The position numbers and the translations under genes were made by a program. Shown here one piece after another: positions 43,115-52,968 of a stretch of DNA of 64,000 nucleotides. Within the stretch, counting starts at the first letter, position 1. Each line of letters opens with the position of its first letter. Under the pieces are notes generated by a model. The model did no database searches. It saw only the letters and a list, made by a program, of their open reading frames with translations, and was not told where the DNA came from. This stretch comes from an uncultured Lachnoclostridium sp. (lineage in GTDB: Bacteria; Bacillota; Clostridia; Lachnospirales; Lachnospiraceae), in assembly GCA_946499505.1 (NCBI GenBank), contig CAMMSL010000001.1, forward strand, positions 221,064 through 285,063, written 5' to 3'.

Positions 43115-44347
43115 TCAGAATCCGCTGCTGTACTCTTCAATTCTGCCCTTCACACGGTCAGCCTCATCTCCCTCCAGCGGAGTGGGCTGATAATTATTAT
43201 ATGAAGAATCTGAAGAAATAGAACACGGTATGATGTTCGTCACATTGTCTTCCACCAGCTCACCGTTCTGAACGGTAAATGTCTGCTGGAAGATCATAGT
43301 GTCCTTATCCGACGGATTGCTGTTTCCGCCGAAGCAGAAGTTGCCGAGACTGTACACAATGTTCTTGCCGTTATAGACTTCAATCCCTTCGAGTACATGG
43401 GGATGATGTCCCAGCACAAGATCCGCGCCGTTGTCAATAGCGGAGTGGGCAAGGTTCACCTGATTCTCCGTCGGGTAGTTTTCTCTCTCAAGTCCCCAGT
43501 GGAAACTTACGATAACGATCTGAGCCCCCTGCTCCTCGACAGCTTTGATATTAGAGATCATCTCATCTTCACATCCCATGCCGTCAGCCAGCTCATAAGT
43601 ACCTACCAGACCGACCTTCACGCCGTTCACATCCATAACAGCAGTTCTGTCATATCCGAAGTTCGTAATACCGGCCGCATCAAGAGCCGCAATCGTATCC
43701 GTATAACTCTGGTCCCCATAATCATGACTGTGGTTGTTGGCAAGATTTGCCGCTTCTACATCGCCGTCTGTCAGGATCTGCGTATACTCCGCCGGCCCCT
43801 TGAACGCATATGTTTTGTCCTGACGCGCCGTCTCTTCCGTCAGCGTTCCTTCCATATTAACAATCGTCAGGTCGTCCGCCTCGAAAATGGACTTCACGTT
43901 CTGGAAGAAATAGGCAGGACCATTGCTGTCGTAGTAAGCGTTCAGGCTTGTACTTGGATCAAAATACTCGTCCGTACCGAGCGTGCAGTCTCCTGCCGCG
44001 CTGATGGTAATAGAAACCGGTTCCGCCTCTGCTTCATTTTCTTCCGCCTGCTGTTCCTCGATTGTCAGATCCGAAGCCTGTCCATCCTTATCATTACTGC
44101 TGTCACTGCCGCCTGCAAAATGTCTCACCAGCGCAACTATTCCCGCAATAATCAATATCAGCAACAATACTATTCCGCACAGAATTGCAATAGCAATCCT
44201 CCTTCTCCTCTTCAGCCGTTCTCTCTTGCGGCGCATCCGCTCTTCACGGCTTACCGGTCTGCGCTGCTGCGCTCCCCTTTCTGTCCCCGGTGTCTGTCCG
44301 CTGCCGGGCTGCCGGTTTCTTCCTCTCTGGTCTTCCCCCTGGTTCAT
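43115..44347 (-). CDS. CapA family protein, membrane anchored
   Basis: 410 residues. A basic, Arg/Gln-rich N-terminal cytoplasmic segment (1-50), one membrane helix (IAIAILCGIVLLLILIIAGI), an acidic linker and a calcineurin-like CapA/PgsA domain: ISAAGDCTLG, NMEGTLT, ANNHSHDYG, FHWGLERENYPT and LGHHPHVLEG. CapA proteins are linked to poly-gamma-glutamate synthesis in bacilli, but no capBC genes are here and most homologues in gut Clostridia are unassigned. It is anchored with the catalytic domain outside the cell. It lies just after the histidine kinase operon. Confidence 0.85.
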   Translation of the reverse strand: MNQGEDQRGRNRQPGSGQTPGTERGAQQRRPVSREERMRRKRERLKRRRRIAIAILCGIVLLLILIIAGIVALVRHFAGGSDSSNDKDGQASDLTIEEQQAEENEAEAEPVSITISAAGDCTLGTDEYFDPSTSLNAYYDSNGPAYFFQNVKSIFEADDLTIVNMEGTLTEETARQDKTYAFKGPAEYTQILTDGDVEAANLANNHSHDYGDQSYTDTIAALDAAGITNFGYDRTAVMDVNGVKVGLVGTYELADGMGCEDEMISNIKAVEEQGAQIVIVSFHWGLERENYPTENQVNLAHSAIDNGADLVLGHHPHVLEGIEVYNGKNIVYSLGNFCFGGNSNPSDKDTMIFQQTFTVQNGELVEDNVTNIIPCSISSDSSYNNYQPTPLEGDEADRVKGRIEEYSSGF

Positions 44348-44459
44348 CTTAAGTCACCTCTCAAATCATCCCTTTTTCGTATAAAATCCGCTTTTTTAAG
44401 CTGTAAACTGATTTTATGGTATCACCTGAAGAGGACTTTTGCAACTGCGGGCAGCAAGA

Positions 44460-44481
44460 AACGCCCGGTTTCCCGGACGTT
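44460..44481 (-). terminator. Weak terminator after the histidine kinase gene
   Basis: AACGTCCGG-GAAA-CCGGGCGTT on the minus strand is a 9-bp stem with one wobble, followed by TCTTGC. It starts 15 bases after the kinase stop. Confidence 0.5.
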
Positions 44482-44495
44482 CCTTCTGTTATGCC

Positions 44496-47096
44496 TTATG
44501 CTGTTCTGCTGTAAACCCGTTCAAACTGTATATTCACACGGAACAGATCACCATCCAGATACAGTTCGAACTTCCCTCCCTGCATCGTTGTAAGGCTCTT
44601 TGCGATAGACAAGCCCAGCCCGCTTCCTTCCGTGCTTCTCGAAATATCACCCCTGATAAAACGCTCGGTCAGCTCATCCGCTGAAATATTCAGCTGCTGC
44701 TCGGATACATTTTTTAAAGAGAAATTAACTTTATCTTCCGTCAGTATAAGATCCGCATAAACCCTTGTCCCGGGCATTGCGTATTTTGCCGCATTTCCGA
44801 AAATATTCTCCAGAACCCGCCACATACGCCTGCCGTCCACATGGATGACTGCCGGTTCCTCAGGGAGATTAAGCACCATGGTCAGATTGCGCGCAGCAAA
44901 TTTTTCTGCCATCTCTCCCTCGGTCTGCTGTACCAGCTCCCTCAGATCCATATCCATATATTCCAGCGTTATATTGCCGCTGCTTACCTTGGATGCCTCC
45001 ACTACATCTTCTGTCAGTGTCTTGAGCCTCTGCGCCTTTGCCTCAAGAATGTCGAGATAACCCCGGATTTTTTCGTCATCAATATTAGAACGCTTCAGAA
45101 TATCCACATAGTTGATGATCGAAGTCAGCGGAGTCTTGATATCGTGGGATACATTCGTGATCAGATCCGTTTTCAGTCTCTCGTTTCTCATGGCTTCGTC
45201 CACAGCCTTGTTAAGCCCGCTTCCGATATTATTGATCTTCTCCGCAATATCACGTTCTTCCCCGCGCAGCCATTTCAGGTCGATACGGTATTCCAGATTG
45301 CCGCCCGATATCTCTTCAATCCCTTTTCTGATCCTGCTCTTTGCAACTGCTCCGCACATAACTGCCCATATGACCGCTATATCTACGGCCAGTGCCAGAA
45401 CCAGAAACGGAAGATTCCGGAAGAGGATTGCCATCCACTGGATAAACATAAATCCCAGCACTGCGGCTGCGCTTTTCAGCGTAATCGCCCGGGATTTCCA
45501 CACCCTTCCGGCAGCCGTGATCAATGCACAGAGCAGGCTTCCTTTCCAGAGGATCTTCGCCTTGATCCTGCGGACCAGGCTCACATACCCGGCAAAGAAG
45601 CAAAGGAAAGTAAACAGTCCATAGAAAAATAATCCCGCCAGATCCGCCAGATTTATCGCATCTGTAAATAATGTCGAGTAGACTACCGGAACTGTTTCAG
45701 CGCCATAATATTCGACCGCAGTCATTGTATCTGAGAAGCTCCCAAATGTAGTTCCTGCTGCAATAATACAGCATGTGACAAACACCCACAGACCGATCAC
45801 CAGTGCAGCCGAAATTTCCGTCTTCCAATGGTCAAACACAGACAGATGAAGTTCTTCGTCTCCCGGCTTTTTCCCGGCCGTCACAGCCAGCCACACAGCT
45901 GATACAATGAAGAGTATGCCGCCTGCTATAAAGAGGATCAGCGCCCATCTCAAAAATGGTATATTCCGGTTGTAATTCTCGCTTCCCTCAAAAAACTGAT
46001 CCTGTATAGGGTACGAGGTATCTACCGATATAGCCAGAACATTCTCAGAGTTCCGGTTGGATTCGTATGACCTTACCGTATCCCACTCGCCGGATGCTGA
46101 CAGATTCATATTTGTCTCAAAATCTTTCAGTCTGGGGTTGACGATCACATATTTTACAGAGTCTCCCGACTTCATCTTCTCGATATTTGCACCGGCATCT
46201 GCATACTCTGCGTAATCTGCCTTATTAGTGAACACCTGCTTTTTCTCCCTGTCCACATAAAGATAGGTAAAGTTTGTATTGCCTTCTTCCAGATATTCCC
46301 ATCCGGACTGGTAGGTCGTATAATCATCAAATATACCGCTCAGCACAAAGGAAAGGCGGTCGTAAATCTCAGTCAGATTTCCGTTCAGCTCCGGCGTATT
46401 GTTCACAACCTCAAGAAGATTTTTTCCTCCTGCCGGGGCGTACTCTTCCTCAAGGGCTGAACCGAAATTCCAGCAGTCCGTATAGATCTCTTTTCCTTCG
46501 GAATCAATGATCTTTACGCTGCCATCATAGCCCTCTTCTGCATTTTTGTTCGAAAGATCATTTAAAAACTGCGCCTGTGTATGATATTCGTCATCGAATT
46601 CAGCCATCAGCTGCCCACTTTCAAAAAGAGCAAGGAAATCATCAAAATAATAATAATGATAGCTTCCATCTGCATTCCGGCATACAATGACATTTGCATC
46701 GTATAAATCTTCCCCTGTAGAATTATAATCTTCACTCCAGCTGATCAGGTCATCCAGCCTGTACATTAGTTTTCCGTTTTCAACACTTCCGCCCTGTGTG
46801 GGATCGGCATACGCCATAATATCAATTTCCTTGTCAGGATCATATGCCCCGTCTGTCTCCATCAGGTTCTTCACCCGGAACATTCCGAAGGCTTCATACG
46901 TAGCGCCTTCTACCGCTGAATTAAAATCCGGCGAATCCTCGTAAGGCTCATTTATCAGGCTCATGATCTGCGACGGATCGATTGTCCCCGCATAAGTGGC
47001 GGCTACTCCCAATGAGGTGATGAATGCCGCACCGCTTATAATGCCGACCAGCAGGATGATCACTTTCGCCAGGATTCTTCTATACCATTGCTTCAT
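44496..47096 (-). CDS. Sensor histidine kinase with large extracellular domain
   Basis: 866 residues. One N-terminal membrane helix, an extracellular region of about 340 residues rich in Asp, Glu and Tyr, then five or six helices (385-610), a HAMP-like linker, the phosphoacceptor motif NVSHDIKTPLTSIINYVDILK near 648 and an HATPase domain (NIFGNAAKYAMPG, GSGLGLSIAKS). It probably phosphorylates the response regulator whose gene lies eight bases upstream. The extra membrane block between sensor and kinase is unusual. It is not a bacitracin-type short-loop sensor. Confidence 0.88.
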   Translation of the reverse strand: MKQWYRRILAKVIILLVGIISGAAFITSLGVAATYAGTIDPSQIMSLINEPYEDSPDFNSAVEGATYEAFGMFRVKNLMETDGAYDPDKEIDIMAYADPTQGGSVENGKLMYRLDDLISWSEDYNSTGEDLYDANVIVCRNADGSYHYYYFDDFLALFESGQLMAEFDDEYHTQAQFLNDLSNKNAEEGYDGSVKIIDSEGKEIYTDCWNFGSALEEEYAPAGGKNLLEVVNNTPELNGNLTEIYDRLSFVLSGIFDDYTTYQSGWEYLEEGNTNFTYLYVDREKKQVFTNKADYAEYADAGANIEKMKSGDSVKYVIVNPRLKDFETNMNLSASGEWDTVRSYESNRNSENVLAISVDTSYPIQDQFFEGSENYNRNIPFLRWALILFIAGGILFIVSAVWLAVTAGKKPGDEELHLSVFDHWKTEISAALVIGLWVFVTCCIIAAGTTFGSFSDTMTAVEYYGAETVPVVYSTLFTDAINLADLAGLFFYGLFTFLCFFAGYVSLVRRIKAKILWKGSLLCALITAAGRVWKSRAITLKSAAAVLGFMFIQWMAILFRNLPFLVLALAVDIAVIWAVMCGAVAKSRIRKGIEEISGGNLEYRIDLKWLRGEERDIAEKINNIGSGLNKAVDEAMRNERLKTDLITNVSHDIKTPLTSIINYVDILKRSNIDDEKIRGYLDILEAKAQRLKTLTEDVVEASKVSSGNITLEYMDMDLRELVQQTEGEMAEKFAARNLTMVLNLPEEPAVIHVDGRRMWRVLENIFGNAAKYAMPGTRVYADLILTEDKVNFSLKNVSEQQLNISADELTERFIRGDISRSTEGSGLGLSIAKSLTTMQGGKFELYLDGDLFRVNIQFERVYSRTA

Positions 47097-47104
47097 ATGT
47101 TATT

Positions 47105-47803
47105 CTATATTCCTTTCTCAATCTTATATCCCACGCCCCACACTACCTTCAGATATCTGGGATCTTTGGGATTGATCTCAATCTTCTCTCTTATATGACG
47201 GATATGCACGGCAACCGTGTTGTCCGCACCGATGGCCTCCTCATTCCAGATAGCTTCATAAATCTGGCTGATGGAAAATACTCTGCCCTGATTCTTCATG
47301 AGCAGGAGCAGGATATTGTATTCGATCGGAGTAAGCTTCACCGGCTCCCCATCTACTGTCACTTCCTTTAGGTCATCGTTGATCTTCAGGCCGCCGACTT
47401 CATAAACCTTCTCCTGCTCCCCCTGCCCCGAACCGCCGAGCTGGTTATACCGTCTGAGCTGGGATTTCACCCTTGCCACGAGCTCCAGCGGGCTGAACGG
47501 CTTCGTCACATAATCATCTGCGCCTACATTGAGTCCCAGTATCTTATCTGCATCCTCTGACTTCGCCGAGAGTATGATGATCGGGATACTGTTCTTCTCC
47601 CGGATCTTAAGCGTCGCGCGGATTCCGTCCAGACGCGGCATCATCACATCGATGATCAGCAGATTGATCTTCTCCTTCTCAAGAAGATTAAGCGCCTCGA
47701 TTCCGTCATACGCTTTCAGAATATGATATCCCTCCTGGGACAGATATATCTCAATTGCCTCCACAATTTCTCTGTCGTCGTCACACACAAGTATATTGTA
47801 CAT
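47105..47803 (-). CDS. OmpR/PhoB-family response regulator
   Basis: 232 residues. Receiver domain with the acidic pair in LVCDDDREIV, phosphoacceptor Asp in LLIIDVMMPRLDG, and Lys in DYVTKPFSPLEL. The C-terminal winged helix contains LTPIEYNILLLLMKNQGRVFS and NTVAVHIRHIREKIEINPKDPRYLKVVWGVGYKIE. Start at 47803 has AAGGGGTGATC upstream; a 29-residue longer frame is unlikely. It forms a two-gene operon with the histidine kinase. Confidence 0.93.
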   Translation of the reverse strand: MYNILVCDDDREIVEAIEIYLSQEGYHILKAYDGIEALNLLEKEKINLLIIDVMMPRLDGIRATLKIREKNSIPIIILSAKSEDADKILGLNVGADDYVTKPFSPLELVARVKSQLRRYNQLGGSGQGEQEKVYEVGGLKINDDLKEVTVDGEPVKLTPIEYNILLLLMKNQGRVFSISQIYEAIWNEEAIGADNTVAVHIRHIREKIEINPKDPRYLKVVWGVGYKIEKGI

Positions 47804-47951
47804 AATGATCACCCCTTCGTCACTCTTAAACACTCTGGATTCTTTCTCCGGACGAAACCGCAGCGGAAAGAGTCCATCTATAGTATACATGATAAGATTG
47901 ATTTTTTAAGAGGGGAGAATGAAAATCTTATGATTTCCTTAACTTAATAAT

Positions 47952-47990
47952 AGACCGGAACGTTTCCTGTTTTATGAAACATTCCGATCT
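47952..47990 (-). terminator. Terminator of the xylulokinase-like gene
   Basis: On the minus strand AGATCGGAATGTTTC and GAAACGTTCCGGTCT pair over 15 positions with two G-U wobbles and a 9-base loop, followed by ATTATTAAG. It lies 30 bases after the stop at 48020. Confidence 0.7.
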
Positions 47991-48019
47991 ATATATGGTA
48001 AATTATATTTAATATTTGT

Positions 48020-49477
48020 TTAAAACATCCCTTTGAGCACCGGATAGAATTTTCTGAACTTCTGGTACTTCTCCTCATACTTCTGTACCAGCTCCGCATC
48101 CGGCTCTTCAGTCTTCACGACTTTTACCAGCTTCTTCGCCGCCTCTTCTACCGAGGAATATACTCCGCATCCGACCGCGGCAAGGATTGCAGCACCGTAT
48201 CCCGGTCCTTCTTCGCTCTCAATGATATCCACTTTCATATTCATTACATTGGCAATGATCTTACGCCACAGCGGGCTCTTCGCTCCGCCGCCGCAGATCT
48301 TCGTCCTCTGCGGATTCACACCGATGCTCCGCGCCACTTCAAGTGAATCTCTCAGGCCGAACGCCACGCCCTCGAGAACAGCGAGCGTCATATCCTCACG
48401 GGTTGTATCCATGCTCATACCGATAAATGCCGCTCTCGCATCCGGATCATTATGCGGGGAACGTTCCCCCATCAGATACGGCAGATAGAATACATGATTC
48501 TCGCCAAGCCCTGTGATCCCCGACTGCTCTCCTGCATAATCTGTCGTCTTCAGGATCTCATCCATCCACCATTTATTACAGGATGCCGCGCTGAGCATAC
48601 ATCCCATAAGGTGATAATTTCCATCCGCATGGGCAAATGAGTGAAGGGCGTTATTCTCATCCACACCGAACTTTTCGCTGGAGATAAAAAGTGTCCCCGA
48701 TGTTCCAAGAGAAATATTGCATCCTCCGTCGCCTACTGTCGCAGTTCCGACAGCAGCGGCCGCGTTGTCGCCTGCTCCCGCGATCACTTTTACATCCGGA
48801 GACAAACCGAGTTCTTCTGCAATCTCCGGTTTCAGGCAGCCAACCGGCTCCCAGCTCTCATACAGCTTCGGAAGCTGTTCTTCCGTAATACCGCAGATCT
48901 CCATCATTTCTTTTGACCAGCACTTGTGCTCTACATCAAGAAGCAGCATACCCGATGCATCCGAATATTCCGTGCAGAAGCTTCCTGACAGCTTATATGC
49001 CAGATAATCCTTCGGAAGCATGATCTTCACGATCTTTGCAAAATTATCCGGCTCATTCTCTTTCATCCAGAGGATCTTCGGAGCGGTGAAGCCGGCAAAA
49101 GCGATATTTGCAGTGTATTTAGAAACTTTTTCTTTTCCTATAGTATTATTCAGATACTCAACCTGTTTTCCAGTCCGTCCGTCATTCCACAGGATCGCCG
49201 GACGGATCACATTATCATCCTGATCCAGCGCGACAAGTCCGTGCATCTGACCGCCGAAACTGATCCCCTTTACCTGACTCTTATCACATTCTGCGGTGAG
49301 TTCCTTCAGGCCTGCCATACTCTGCTCATACCAGTCCTCCGGCTTCTGCTCCGACCATCCGGGATGCGGAAAATAGAGCGGATATTCCTTTGATACGATC
49401 TTATGGATCTTCCCGTTCTCATCCATCAGCAGAAGCTTGACTGCAGACGTGCCGAGATCCACTCCGATAAAAAACAT
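48020..49477 (-). CDS. FGGY-family carbohydrate kinase, xylulokinase-like
   Basis: 485 residues. N-terminal phosphate loop FIGVDLGTSAVKLLLMDENG, then GISFGGQMHGLVALD and ILWNDGRTGKQ, and a second phosphate motif NISLGTSGTLF. C-terminal ATP site with ICGGGAKSPLWRKIIANV and GYGAAILAAVG. The pattern fits XylB, which phosphorylates D-xylulose. The neighbouring fucose-isomerase family protein suggests its actual substrate could be an L-sugar ketose. Start at 49477 has AGGAGG eight bases upstream; the 52-residue extension lies in the REP-like repeat and is not coding. Confidence 0.85.
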   Translation of the reverse strand: MFFIGVDLGTSAVKLLLMDENGKIHKIVSKEYPLYFPHPGWSEQKPEDWYEQSMAGLKELTAECDKSQVKGISFGGQMHGLVALDQDDNVIRPAILWNDGRTGKQVEYLNNTIGKEKVSKYTANIAFAGFTAPKILWMKENEPDNFAKIVKIMLPKDYLAYKLSGSFCTEYSDASGMLLLDVEHKCWSKEMMEICGITEEQLPKLYESWEPVGCLKPEIAEELGLSPDVKVIAGAGDNAAAAVGTATVGDGGCNISLGTSGTLFISSEKFGVDENNALHSFAHADGNYHLMGCMLSAASCNKWWMDEILKTTDYAGEQSGITGLGENHVFYLPYLMGERSPHNDPDARAAFIGMSMDTTREDMTLAVLEGVAFGLRDSLEVARSIGVNPQRTKICGGGAKSPLWRKIIANVMNMKVDIIESEEGPGYGAAILAAVGCGVYSSVEEAAKKLVKVVKTEEPDAELVQKYEEKYQKFRKFYPVLKGMF

Positions 49478-49493
49478 GTCATTTCCTCCTTCC

Positions 49494-49723
49494 GGGACGT
49501 AGTCAATTTCAATTTTACTCCGTCCCCATTCAAAAACAGGCCTGTCCCTTTTTTCATATTGCGGTGTCCCCACTGTAATCTTGCACAAATCACATCTACA
49601 AATGCTTTGCATTATCGCTAACAATTTGTACACTTTTCTACAGGGGACAGGGATATTCCAGAAAAGGGACAGGGCAAATCGTAATCCGGGACGTAGTAAA
49701 ATCGGATTTTACTACGTCCCCGA
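49494..49723. repeat. REP-like palindromes R3a and R3b between the fucI-like and xylB-like genes
   Basis: Two copies of the family seen at 33883 and 35937. R3a (49494-49572) has GGGACGTAGTCAATTTC, TTTTACTCCGTCCCC and CCTGTCCCTTTTTTC. R3b (49641-49723) has GGGGACAGGG, a GGGACAGGGCAAATC repeat, then the hairpin GGGACGTAGTAAAATC with GATTTTACTACGTCCC. R3b starts right after the isomerase stop. About 68 bases of unremarkable sequence separate the copies. Confidence 0.75.
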
Positions 49724-49726
49724 TAA

Positions 49727-51211
49727 TTATCTCCACGGATTCTCTGTCGGGTATCTCACTCCTGCCGGCTGGTTATATCCGATCTCTTCTACCGGAACTC
49801 CGATATATTTGAATACTTCGAACAGCTCTTTTCCGTAGTGTCCGAACGCTACAGCGCCGTGATGCGGATAGTTCTTCTCGATCAGCACGTGGCGGTAGAA
49901 TCTTCCCATCTCCGGAATTGCAAATACGCCGATAGATCCGAAGGATTTTGATGCGACCGGAAGGATTTCTCCCTGTGCCACATACGCACGCAGTTTATTA
50001 TCTGATGTACTCTGCAGACGGTAGAATGTGATGTCACCCGGTTTGATATCTCCTTCAAGTGTTCCCTGTGTCACTTCTTCCGGCAGTGAACGTGCCATGA
50101 TGAGCTGATACTTCATCTCACAGGAGGTAAGTTTTCCTGATGCTGTATTTCCGCAGTGGAATCCCATAAATGTATCTTTATGTGTATACGGGAATTTGCC
50201 CTCAATGCTCTCTTTATACATATCATCCGGAACTGTATTGTTGATATCCAGAAGTGTGACTGCATCCTGGCTTACCACCGTTCCGATGAACTCGCTTAAG
50301 CATCCGTAGATATCAACTTCGCAGGATACCGGGATTCCCTGAGCTGTCAGACGGCTGTTCACATAGCACGGAACGAATCCGAACTGTGTCTGGAATGCCG
50401 GCCAGCATTTTCCTGCAATTGCCACATATTTGCGGTAGCCTCTGTGATCCTCGATCCAGTCCTTCAGTGTAATTTCATACTGGGCAAGTTTCGTAAGGAT
50501 CTCCGGTTTCTTATTTCCTTCTCCCAGTTCTTCTTCCATCTCTTTAACAACAGCCGGGATTCTCTCGTCGCCTTCATGCTTATTAAATGCCTCGAACAGA
50601 TCCAGCTCGGAGTTCTCTTCGATCTCAACACCGATATTGTAAAGCTGCTGGATCGGTGCATTACATGCAAGGAAGTTGAGCGGTCTCGGGCCGAAGCTGA
50701 TGATCTTCAGATTATTAAGACCCACGATAGCTCTTGCGATCGGCTCAAACTCATGGATCATATCAGCACACTCTTCAGCTGTGCCCACCGGATACTCCGG
50801 TATGTATGCTTTTACATTGCGCAGTTTCAGGTTGTAGCTTGCATTGAGCATACCACAGTACGCATCGCCGCGTCCTTGTACAAGGTCGTTCTGCGTCTCT
50901 TCTGCTGCCGCCACAAACATTTTGGGACCATCAAAATGTTTCGCAAGCAATGTTTCAGATATCTCGGGTCCGAAATTTCCGAGATATACGACAAGTGCGT
51001 TGCATCCTGCTTTCTTGATATCTTCAAGTGCCTGTACCATGTGGATCTCACTCTCCACGATACAGATCGGGCACTCATAAACGGTTCCTTTGCCGTATTT
51101 CTTCTCATACGCATCGATCAGTGCTTTTCTCCTGTTAACAGACAGGCTCTCCGGGAAACAGTCGCGGCTTACTGCTACAACTCCGATCTTCAGTTCTGGC
51201 ATGTTGTTCAT
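49727..51211 (-). CDS. L-fucose isomerase-family protein
   Basis: 494 residues. Sequence parts match the fucose/arabinose isomerase fold: LKIGVVAVSRDCFP, VVYLGNFGPEISETLL, IISFGPRPLNFLACN, CWPAFQTQFGFVPCYVNSRL, PVSCEVDIYGCLSEFIG and FMGFHCGNT. These include the Glu/Asp/His of the manganese site. It interconverts an aldose and ketose such as L-fucose or a related sugar; the exact sugar is not determined. Start at 51211 has AGAGG upstream. Follows DUF4867 and precedes the xylulokinase-like gene, giving an isomerase-kinase pair. Confidence 0.82.
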   Translation of the reverse strand: MNNMPELKIGVVAVSRDCFPESLSVNRRKALIDAYEKKYGKGTVYECPICIVESEIHMVQALEDIKKAGCNALVVYLGNFGPEISETLLAKHFDGPKMFVAAAEETQNDLVQGRGDAYCGMLNASYNLKLRNVKAYIPEYPVGTAEECADMIHEFEPIARAIVGLNNLKIISFGPRPLNFLACNAPIQQLYNIGVEIEENSELDLFEAFNKHEGDERIPAVVKEMEEELGEGNKKPEILTKLAQYEITLKDWIEDHRGYRKYVAIAGKCWPAFQTQFGFVPCYVNSRLTAQGIPVSCEVDIYGCLSEFIGTVVSQDAVTLLDINNTVPDDMYKESIEGKFPYTHKDTFMGFHCGNTASGKLTSCEMKYQLIMARSLPEEVTQGTLEGDIKPGDITFYRLQSTSDNKLRAYVAQGEILPVASKSFGSIGVFAIPEMGRFYRHVLIEKNYPHHGAVAFGHYGKELFEVFKYIGVPVEEIGYNQPAGVRYPTENPWR

Positions 51212-51320
51212 AGTTAATTCCTCTCTTTCTTTTCGCTGTCATTACAGCATACATTCTTTGTTACAGGTTTCTTTATATGTTACCATATGATAACAGTCTC
51301 TTTTATCAGTCCGGCCGGCC

Positions 51321-51935
51321 CTATACTTCCAGATTCTCACCCTTCAGCCCACAGAACGAGCCTTCAATTCCGGCCTCCTCATGAGCGATCAGCCATTTGT
51401 TCACTGCTGTCAGCAGCCGGTTCTCGCCTTCTTTGGCAGGAGTAAATGTGAGTTCCTCATTTGTTCCTTTCGGCAGTACGATCACACAGCGGAATCCGCC
51501 TTCCTGTGCAGAGCAGGGAGCATAGTGAAGCGTCGTCGCATAGAGCTCGACCGCTGTTCCTGCCGGCACGAAAAACGCCTCAGCTTTTGACGTATCGTAG
51601 GTATCATCTTCTGCGATATCCTGCTGGCAGCCCAGCAGCAGAATCAGATCCGTCACGGCAATATCAATCTCCGAACTTCTGTGATACTCAAATGCGTTCA
51701 GCTTGTGATTGTCTCCGTTGCAGTACCCGATCTGGATTGGGAGTCCCCCAAAGCCTTTCCGGCATACGTCCTCTGCTTCCGGCAGGACTTCCATCGCCTC
51801 TACAGACGGTACATAAACAACATCCTTCGGCAGCGGAGTGTGCTCCATCTCTTTTAAGATCTTCTCAAAAGAGAATTCTGTGACCACTTTTCCGTATTTG
51901 CCGAAGGATGCATCCGTCAGTTCCTGAATCTTCAT
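51321..51935 (-). CDS. DUF4867 family protein
   Basis: 204 residues. Contains YCNGDNHKLNAFEYHRSSEIDIAVTDLILLLGCQQDI and AEAFFVPAGTAVELYATTLHYAPCSAQEGGFRCVIVLPKG, a cupin-like fold with conserved His and Glu. DUF4867 is a Clostridia family often found beside fucose/arabinose-type isomerases. The cupin-like pattern suggests a sugar epimerase or isomerase role; this is inference. AGGAGGTC precedes the ATG. First gene of the sugar module. Confidence 0.8.
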   Translation of the reverse strand: MKIQELTDASFGKYGKVVTEFSFEKILKEMEHTPLPKDVVYVPSVEAMEVLPEAEDVCRKGFGGLPIQIGYCNGDNHKLNAFEYHRSSEIDIAVTDLILLLGCQQDIAEDDTYDTSKAEAFFVPAGTAVELYATTLHYAPCSAQEGGFRCVIVLPKGTNEELTFTPAKEGENRLLTAVNKWLIAHEEAGIEGSFCGLKGENLEV

Positions 51936-52107
51936 GTTATGACCTCCTTACCCTTGGATTTCCGTACATCCCCCGGCATATCTTACCGCAGCATGTACTT
52001 TCATCATCTGTCTTATGAGGCCATTTTATCACCTTTATCACCTGTTATCGACCAAAAAATTAGCTATTTAATGCCCATTTCTTATCTTTTTACCTTCCAT
52101 ATTTATT

Positions 52108-52152
52108 AAAAAGTCCTTATTCTGACATTCCACATCAGAATGAGGACTTTTT
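52108..52152 (-). terminator. Strong terminator at the end of the nine-gene operon
   Basis: AAAAAGTCCTCATTCTGA and TCAGAATAAGGACTTTTT form an 18-bp stem with one mismatch, followed by TTTTTAATAA on the minus strand. It overlaps the last codons of the AraC-type gene. It separates the operon from the sugar module downstream. Confidence 0.88.
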
Positions 52153-52968
52153 GTTCTCTCTGTATTTACTCGGCAGCATTCCATACTTCTTCTGAAATGC
52201 CCTCGCCAGAGCCTTGCTTCCTGAAAACCCGTTCTTCAGCGCAACTTCTGTTATACTGTATCTCCCACTGTCCAGATCCTTTACCGCATAGCCCAGGCGG
52301 ATGCTCTGCACATAGCTCTTAAATGTGATCCCCGCATATTTCCTGAACATCCGCGAGAGATAATTGGGCGAATAATCAAAAATCCTCGCCACCTCCTCAA
52401 GCGTCAGATTGCCTGTATAATTTTCTTTCATATAAGAAGTGATTGCGGACAATTTGTTAAGATTCTTATTCTTACGGACAAAAGATTCGTCAACTTCTGT
52501 CAATCTGTAATCCTTCACGAGCAGATACATGATCTGATAGAAAATGCTCTTCATCTTCATATCATACCCGCAGGCTTTTTTACAATAGACTCCGTACAAT
52601 TCCCTGACAAGCTCCATAAACCGTTCATCCCTTCTGCCCGGCTCATGAGAAAACCATATAAACTGCTCTCCGGTAAAATAATTTTCGAATAATTTCAAAG
52701 GGATCTGGAGCACGATCGTCTCATTTGGCAGAGGCGAATCGACAGAATGCACCTCATTGGAATTCACGATCATAAAATTATCCGGTGTCAGATGCCATCT
52801 CCTGTCATCAATTTGGAATTCCAGTTCACCGGAGCACACTGCAAAGATCTCTATCGATCTGTGCCAGTGTCTCTCGCGGTAATAATTGCCCCCGCCGCCT
52901 TCAAAAATAAATAACTTAAACGGAAATCCTGTTTCCGGAACGATAAGTTCATGCGAAACATTCATCAC
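52135..52968 (-). CDS. AraC-family transcriptional regulator
   Basis: 277 residues. N-terminal cupin effector domain (HWHRSIEIFAVCSGELEFQIDDR ... NSNEVHSVDSPLPNETIVLQIP) and C-terminal paired helix-turn-helix: SYMKENYTGNLTLEEVARIFDYSPNYLSRMFRKYAGITF and LDSGRYSITEVALKNGFSGSKALARAFQKKYGMLPSKYR. The start overlaps the stop of the lectin-like gene by four bases, which ties it to the surface operon. The sugar module downstream is another possible target. Confidence 0.9.
   Translation of the reverse strand: MMNVSHELIVPETGFPFKLFIFEGGGGNYYRERHWHRSIEIFAVCSGELEFQIDDRRWHLTPDNFMIVNSNEVHSVDSPLPNETIVLQIPLKLFENYFTGEQFIWFSHEPGRRDERFMELVRELYGVYCKKACGYDMKMKSIFYQIMYLLVKDYRLTEVDESFVRKNKNLNKLSAITSYMKENYTGNLTLEEVARIFDYSPNYLSRMFRKYAGITFKSYVQSIRLGYAVKDLDSGRYSITEVALKNGFSGSKALARAFQKKYGMLPSKYRENKKSSF

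Noticed and set aside
48020-49633. Longer N-terminus for the xylulokinase-like gene
   Set aside because: The extra 52 residues are encoded by the REP-like repeat; a strong AGGAGG precedes the internal ATG that begins the FGGY motif.
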